This document shows, one piece after another, positions 58,756 to 64,000 of a DNA stretch of 64,000 bases. The translations under genes and the position numbers were made by a program. The notes under the pieces were generated by a model, which worked only from the letters and a program-made list of their open reading frames with translations, was not told the DNA's origin and made no database searches. This DNA is from Lunularia cruciata (lineage: Eukaryota; Streptophyta; Marchantiopsida; Lunulariales; Lunulariaceae), in contig OX419760.1 in assembly GCA_948567375.1 (NCBI GenBank), positions 21,018,001 through 21,082,000 on the forward strand, read 5' to 3'. Position 1 is the stretch's first letter; each line of letters starts with the position of its first letter.

Positions 58756-59878
58756 ATAATAAAGATACCATCAAGGGAGTAAGACAAATAAGAACCATGC
58801 TAACTCATCCAAGGAATCACATGCAAAATGATCAAGTGGTAGGCAAAAGCCTATTTAACCTCATCATGGAGTGTAGGAGGGAGCCTATGGAATAGACGTG
58901 GTCATAGAAAACTAGTCTCAACTAATTCCTAAACCCACTTGAGATACTAACTACTTCCATGACTTGATTGGTATCCTCAGAATGGTCAACAAAGGAATAG
59001 AAGCAGTATGCATAATCCCGAGTGTCACCAATGTTGATATGGTTGCTCGCCTCACATGAACATCCCAAGTGGTCTAATTATAGTCCTTGTGCATCCTTCC
59101 CACATGGATCTTTACCCTTGCAAGGTAAATTGTAAGTGACACACTGGGCATGGTGTATACCGAGTTGCTCTAAGCAACCACACAAGGAAAGTGTACCCAT
59201 GGCTAGCACAAAAAAAATGATAATAACACATGATGCTCCTCTTAGTATCTCCCAATACCTACAAAACCACAACCTTTCATATCCCAACTCACATGACTAA
59301 ATATTATCTTTCCAAATTAAAATTAATTATAAACTCTCATAACTTTGATTCTCATCTCAAAAAATTTAAAACTAAATTGTCATGGAATTAAAGTACAAAA
59401 ATATTAGAATTGAAAATTCATGACTCATTACTCTCAATATGAAATAATCACTTTTAATGTGAAATAATCATTAAAACCCTACAAAACCTAAAATTATTCA
59501 TAATTTTCTATTCAGTTCTCCATAGATCAATCTATATATCCATGCAACCGAAATTGAAAATAGGAATTGAAAATTGGATTGAATCTACTATTCACCCATG
59601 TACTATATACTATACTATATATATGTACTATATATATATATTCACTAGTCTTTACTAGTGAGCCCTCTTAAAATCTAAAATTTTGTTTTCTCTCATCCAT
59701 ATGGGTAATGAAAATGGGATATCACCTTATTGCCTTTGAAGAGGAAAAGTGGACTGATCTTCTAGAGATAGGAATGTATGGAGTAAAAGCCTTAGAAGAA
59801 GCAAAAGATAGAGGTCTAGATAAACGAGTTTGACCAAATTTTAATTGAGGGAGGGAACTCCCTGTAATCTAGGTAGTC
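58756..59878. other. AT-rich intergenic stretch, no recognised gene
   Basis: 58756-59280 has no clear coding or repeat signature. 59280-59680 is very AT-rich with TA dinucleotide runs near 59605-59640. A 39-codon frame at 59714-59833 (MGYHLIAFEEEKWTDLLEIG...) has a protein-like composition but no recognised match. A GGGAGGGAACTCCC palindrome lies at about 59848. The composition changes sharply at about 59,880. Confidence 0.5.
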
Positions 59879-60370
59879 CAACGAACGAAATCAACGAACG
59901 AAATGGGGCGAAATGGTATCCAAACGGCGAAGTGTTTGTGTTTGGTTTGACCCGTGGGACGAACGATACTGGCCAGCCGGATAGGCACAGACCAGAAGTT
60001 TGAATTTGCCCAACTTCCCAATTCGTCGGGGCAAGCCGCATACCGTGTATCTGAGCGCAGTGTGAGAACCACCTCTGGTATCAAGTTTGCGGCATTTCGC
60101 CCGAGGCGAACATCCCCAGCAAAAGGCTTTACTCCGTCCGCTGGGACGTAACTGCGGTTCATGGCAGCGGTTTAGGGGCAGGAAGATAAGGCTGATAAAT
60201 ATATCCACAAGGCGAGAAGACGAGACGACTCTTGGAACTCGTGTGTCCCGGTGGTGGTAGACGAACGTCGCCATAGCTACATTCCAGTTTGTCTTCTCAG
60301 TTTCGGGAATAGAGGGGTGATTGAATACACCTGCACTCAAGAAACAGGAGTTTTGTACAGCTGTGTAGCT
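59879..60370 (+). promoter_or_regulatory. Probable promoter and 5' leader of the bS16 gene
   Basis: CpG-containing, GC-richer sequence starting with a CGAACGAAAT direct repeat (59880 and 59893). No TATA box was identified with confidence, and the transcription start cannot be set from the sequence. In-frame codons upstream of 60371 are open back to 60251 but contain no ATG. Confidence 0.4.
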
Positions 60371-61770
60371 ATGGCAGCCCTCGCCGGAACTTCCTGTGCT
60401 GCAGGTGCAGCTGCGTCGTCCTTCTGCGCAGTACGGACTAAAGCCACTTCCAATGCTCGCTTGGTCGCCATGCCCTCTGTTGGTAAGTACACTCTTCAAA
60501 AATTCCAAGGGTTTACGGATAGAATCGTGAATTGGGGGGAAATTTTCGAGGGTTTTGGACAGCGACAGGGGCAGATACGATCAATTGTTGCTCTTTTCCG
60601 AAACTGTTCAAAACATGATATTATCTTTCAGAAACTTTCACCGGAAAAGAGCAATAAGCCCGTGTTAATCACAGTTCGTGTCAACTGTATTGCGTTAATC
60701 AAAGTACAATTGAGTAGGAGCGTTCGGAACCTGTTACAGTGCGAGCATAATGAAGGCATTGCAAACTTTCTTTGCGTGAACATTATTCAGTCGGCATGGA
60801 CCTGTCTTCCGAATCCTGCAGGTCTTCCAGCTCTGAGGTTGGCCCGCGTGATTTACATCGCTGAAAAGAGAACGGAACGTAAGCAGGGAATCGTGAGAGC
60901 TGTATCTGCAGCAGCTGAACCCGAGGGCCCGGCCGTAGCACCATCTGCAGATATTCCCCTCCCCAAGAAGATTGGAAAGGGAGTTGTTAGGTTGAGGCTT
61001 GCAAGGTTGGGAAGAAAGAAGAGACCATTCTTCCGAATTGTCGCAACTCACAGCAGCTGGCGTCGTGATGGAAAGAACATTGAGTTGTTAGGACACTACG
61101 ACCCCCTGCACGGTATGTGATCTTTGTCCTTGCACCTCTCGGTAAGTGTAACTACTTTCGGAAATGGATAAGAAGCTGGCAGTGTTGGTCGCCTCTCTTT
61201 CTGAGGGCAGTTGTGAGTTCATCTAAAATTTTAGTGGCAATAGAAGCGTAGAATTTTTGAAGCTATTTTACGTTCAGTGTAGTTCTGTGTGTCATGAGGT
61301 CCTGGTATACAGCTGCATATATGTTTCTGTTAATTGAAAAGAACATATTGGCGTCATAAGTGTGCTGTTTTTCCTGAGACGATAATGCAGCTGAAAAACG
61401 ATGGAGCTGATTTCTTTGTCGCAATTTTCAGGACCCAACGACCTAGGAATAGTGGTGAAAGCCGACAGAATCAAGTAAGTTACTGACGCTTTGATTTTAA
61501 TAACGTGTTGCTCCTCTCTACTTCAAGTGATTCCCTGCCTGATAATATCCATCCTCACTGAAGCCAGTGTTTAATTTAGAATTCAAGCAGCACCAGTGTA
61601 CACTGAGTGTAAAATCGGTAGTCGTCCTCTGATTCACCTGTTTGATGCCTGGCTTCTTATTATCCAGGTATTGGCTGGGAGTTGGTGCTCAGCCATCGGA
61701 CACAGTCGCCGGGATCCTACACAAAGTCGGAATCTTGAAAGCTCCCGTACCTGGGGAAGTTTCGCAGTAG
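60371..61770 (+). CDS. RPS16: Nuclear gene for organellar (probably plastid) small-subunit ribosomal protein bS16
   Basis: Exons 60371-60482, 60822-61112, 61432-61474 and 61668-61770 give 182 residues; all introns have GT...AG ends and the joins keep the frame. Residues 1 to about 65 are rich in Ala, Ser and Arg with few acids, as in a plastid transit peptide ([17 protein letters not shown]...), with a plausible cleavage around IVRA/VSAA. An acidic Ala/Pro linker follows, then the S16 domain from about residue 98 ([53 protein letters not shown]). bS16 binds 16S rRNA in the small subunit. The ATG at 60371 has a GC context (ATGGC) and is the first in frame. Base composition and intact splice sites set it apart from the transposon block. 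Mitochondrial or dual targeting is possible. Confidence 0.92.
60483..60821 (+). other. Intron 1 of the bS16 gene, 339 bp, open in frame
   Basis: GTAAGT...CTGCAG, phase 1, a multiple of three with no in-frame stop, so unspliced transcript would encode a 113-residue insert between the transit peptide halves. A second acceptor (CCAG, 60830) would remove three codons. Confidence 0.8.
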
Positions 61771-64000
61771 ACATCATGAATTATTTTATTTTACACCACA
61801 AGCTCTCAAATAGGCCATTGTTAGATTAAGTTCTTCAAAATTTTATTCAAGTTTCATGCCACCACACAATTTTGTACCAAAGTTCGAAGTGCGTCTGTTT
61901 GTGACATGATGTTGCGTTTTGTGCCCTACACAAGTTCCGACATCGATTTGTTCTACTCTTATCGTGTACATTCAACCTGCCTCCCTTCGTAACTTTCATG
62001 ATCTCCTGGACCTGAATGATCTCAAAGAGGGACTGTGAGTTTGGCCCGCACTCCTAAGACATTGGAACTGATAACTATTTAAAGTACCGACTGTGACAGT
62101 AATTCTGGGGACATGCTGCGAAGTCAGTAACGGCATCAAACAGCCTCACGGAGCAGGGAGGTAAGAATCCATGGTGTAAAAGTAGTGCCTGACCTGGCCT
62201 GTCCATCTCCGTTTTGTGGATGTATTGTCGTAGGTCTGTCCACTTCCACCGAGTTCTCTTACAATCGTAATGGGAAAAGCAGAGTGAACATAAAGAGTTC
62301 GATGCTTCACGTCTAGATAACTTTCATGACGTGGATACGTCATAGACGTGGATACTTTCACGTTTAACTACCGCAGTCCATCATCATCCAGGGCGGGTTG
62401 TGCAGGCTACTGCTTACGATGTGTCGGACTTCGTGTAGCATTTCGCGCTTTAAACCCTGATTTTCTTCATCTAGGTGTCCATGGTGATGGCCTTGAACCT
62501 CTAAATGCAGCAGCATGGTCATCACTTCTCTTTTACTTGGGACTGTGTCGGGATATTCTTCGATTGGTCTACCTTCAGGATCACGATGTCACAATGTCCG
62601 TGTAGATTCTCTCTTTCTGACAACATTTTTGAGAAGTTTTAAGCCCCAAATCTATGTAAATTACTGAGGGGTGTGCGGAAAAGTCCCAAGTTTTATCACT
62701 AAAGAAGTGAAACTACTCAAAATCACTCTGAATAGGTCTCATAACTTGCAACACGAAGCCATAGACTCAGCGCTCTTTAAAGTCCAGAGGAACTCTTCGG
62801 CACTGGTAGTTCGAACCGTTTCGAGCTCATTCTAACGTCCTAGCTCGCATCATTTTGTCAAAGTGCTTTAGTTGCACTGATCAGTTTTACACTGAGCATG
62901 TGCCTTTTGTAAACTCTTAAGCACTTGAGAGGATTGTGAGTTGATCTTTCAAACGTCATTACCGATGGTTCAATCGAGAGAAAACCGAAAGTACTGGAGG
63001 ATCAACGCAAGATGGAAAGCAGTGGATTCTGCAGTAAGGACCAGGTATCCCTCTCGACGTGATTCGGTTTCTCAGGGGACGAGATATATATCGGTCCATG
63101 TATTTGAGACCTGCACCTGATAAACACTCTGAAGGATTTTCTGGATCTGTCGTTCGTATTCAGCAGTGTTCAAAAGTGCGTGTCCCGCCTGCATTAACTG
63201 GAGGCATCATAAGCTGTACTATATCGTAAGCCCCTCGGACCCAAACTGAACAGAGGTCCGTCCCCTTTGCTGTAGTTCATGTCCGTATCCGCGGTATATT
63301 AACTGAAGGGTTGTCCACTAGACCAAACCTGGAATGTTGACGCTTTGGTTCCTCTCGCATTTCAAGAAAGTTGCAAAGTGAAAGTTGAAATCAATTTGCA
63401 AACGAAAATGAGTACTCTTTTGGGGTACACATCGACTGCTTCCATACATATCAGGATTTATATCTTGATCGAAACATATCTAGTGACAACTGATTACAAG
63501 CGTTGCTTTGAGCGAGTTTATAACTTTAGTCTCAAACAAACACATGATGTCGAAGTTGCACTCGTGTCTTAACTTAAAGTTCGGAAGGATTTATGCACAT
63601 GTTCTCAAGCATATGAGATGACCTTGGGAACTGCAATACTACTACCTCGGTATCGAGGATATGAAACACAATTCAAAATAAAACTTGTTTTGTCCAGAGC
63701 TGTAGCTCGTTATCTCAATCCCAGGGCATTTCAAGAGGAAAGAAGATCAGTTGCTAAAGTTGAACTCATCTTTGTCACGACATTTGTACATTCGAAGCTA
63801 GTTTGTTCGGACTTTGGAGTGGTAGTGTTTGTACTTATAGGTATTTTGGTAGTTATTCATAGACTATTTGTTGGTAATCCGATTCATATTAGGGCTATTG
63901 AGCACATTGTGGGATCCGTCATCACTTGTACCGTTCACACCCTCGGATGCGCCATCAGTGGTGTCGTTAGGGCTAGAGACCTAGATAGAGCAAAAGGGTA
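61771..64000. other. Downstream of bS16: no supportable gene
   Basis: Contains the 3' UTR of bS16 and ordinary-looking intergenic DNA. Frames at 62348-62605 and 63345-63572 lack any recognisable domain. A GACGTGGATAC pair occurs near 62330-62357. On the minus strand at about 63877-63985 a short Ser/Asn/Asp/Gly-rich frame (SSPNDTTDGASEGVNG) follows a CTAG splice-acceptor-like site and ends in a stop; it could be the end of a gene or a copia-type linker, but evidence is thin. Confidence 0.4.

Noticed and set aside
59891-60508. 205-codon minus-strand frame over the bS16 promoter and first exon
   Set aside because: Antisense to a clear gene, Cys/Ser-rich with no domain; open by GC-biased chance.
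62348-62605. 85-codon frame MDTFTFNYRSP...
   Set aside because: No domain, no splice context, low-information composition; length expected by chance.

Overview
The window is plant nuclear DNA. Positions 1 to about 58,760 are a stack of nested Ty3/gypsy-type LTR retrotransposons. A GC-richer strip from about 59,880 carries one clear host gene, a four-exon nuclear gene for an organellar (probably plastid) ribosomal protein bS16 (60,371-61,770). Plant origin rests on this transit-peptide bS16 gene, the plant-type primer binding sites (initiator-Met and Glu tRNA) and chromodomain gypsy elements. The short introns (193-339 bp) would suit a bryophyte or another seedless plant, but the species cannot be fixed from the sequence.

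Four element families are visible. Family A is a chromodomain gypsy with LTRs of about 735 bp (TGTAATACC...GTATTACA) and a TGGTATCAGAGC primer site. It has an inverted LTR at 1-642, a tandem pair sharing one LTR (676-29,402), copy A1 (12,223-26,633, TSD ATAGG) and copy A2 (49,743-56,341, TSD TGGTG). Family B lacks a chromodomain, has 692-bp LTRs and 4-bp target duplications. It is present as decayed B1 (18,094-25,888), apparently intact B2 (34,420-42,257, minus) with a 1608-residue polyprotein, and a solo LTR (43,017-43,696). Family C is an old chromodomain gypsy split into 29,403-31,141, 49,571-49,742 and 56,342-58,755. Family D lies on the minus strand at 31,142-49,570.

Nesting: D and A2 are inside C; B2 and the solo B LTR are inside D; A1 is inside the second tandem A copy; B1 is inside A1, exactly between its polypurine tract and 3' LTR. 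Decay follows this order: C and the tandem A pair are the most broken, D, A1 and B1 intermediate, A2 lightly broken, and B2 unbroken with LTRs that read as identical.

The most notable system is element D. Between protease and reverse transcriptase its polyprotein carries a complete-looking cytosine-5 DNA methyltransferase domain (motifs I, II, IV, VI, VIII, IX and X recognisable, catalytic PCQ intact), and after the integrase it carries a C4HC3 PHD-finger remnant. A retrotransposon with both a DNA-methylation writer and a probable histone reader, sitting in a block whose pseudogenes show deamination-type decay, is the main thing to follow up.

From 58,756 to 59,878 is AT-rich DNA with no recognised gene. 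After bS16, 61,771-64,000 holds no gene I can support.
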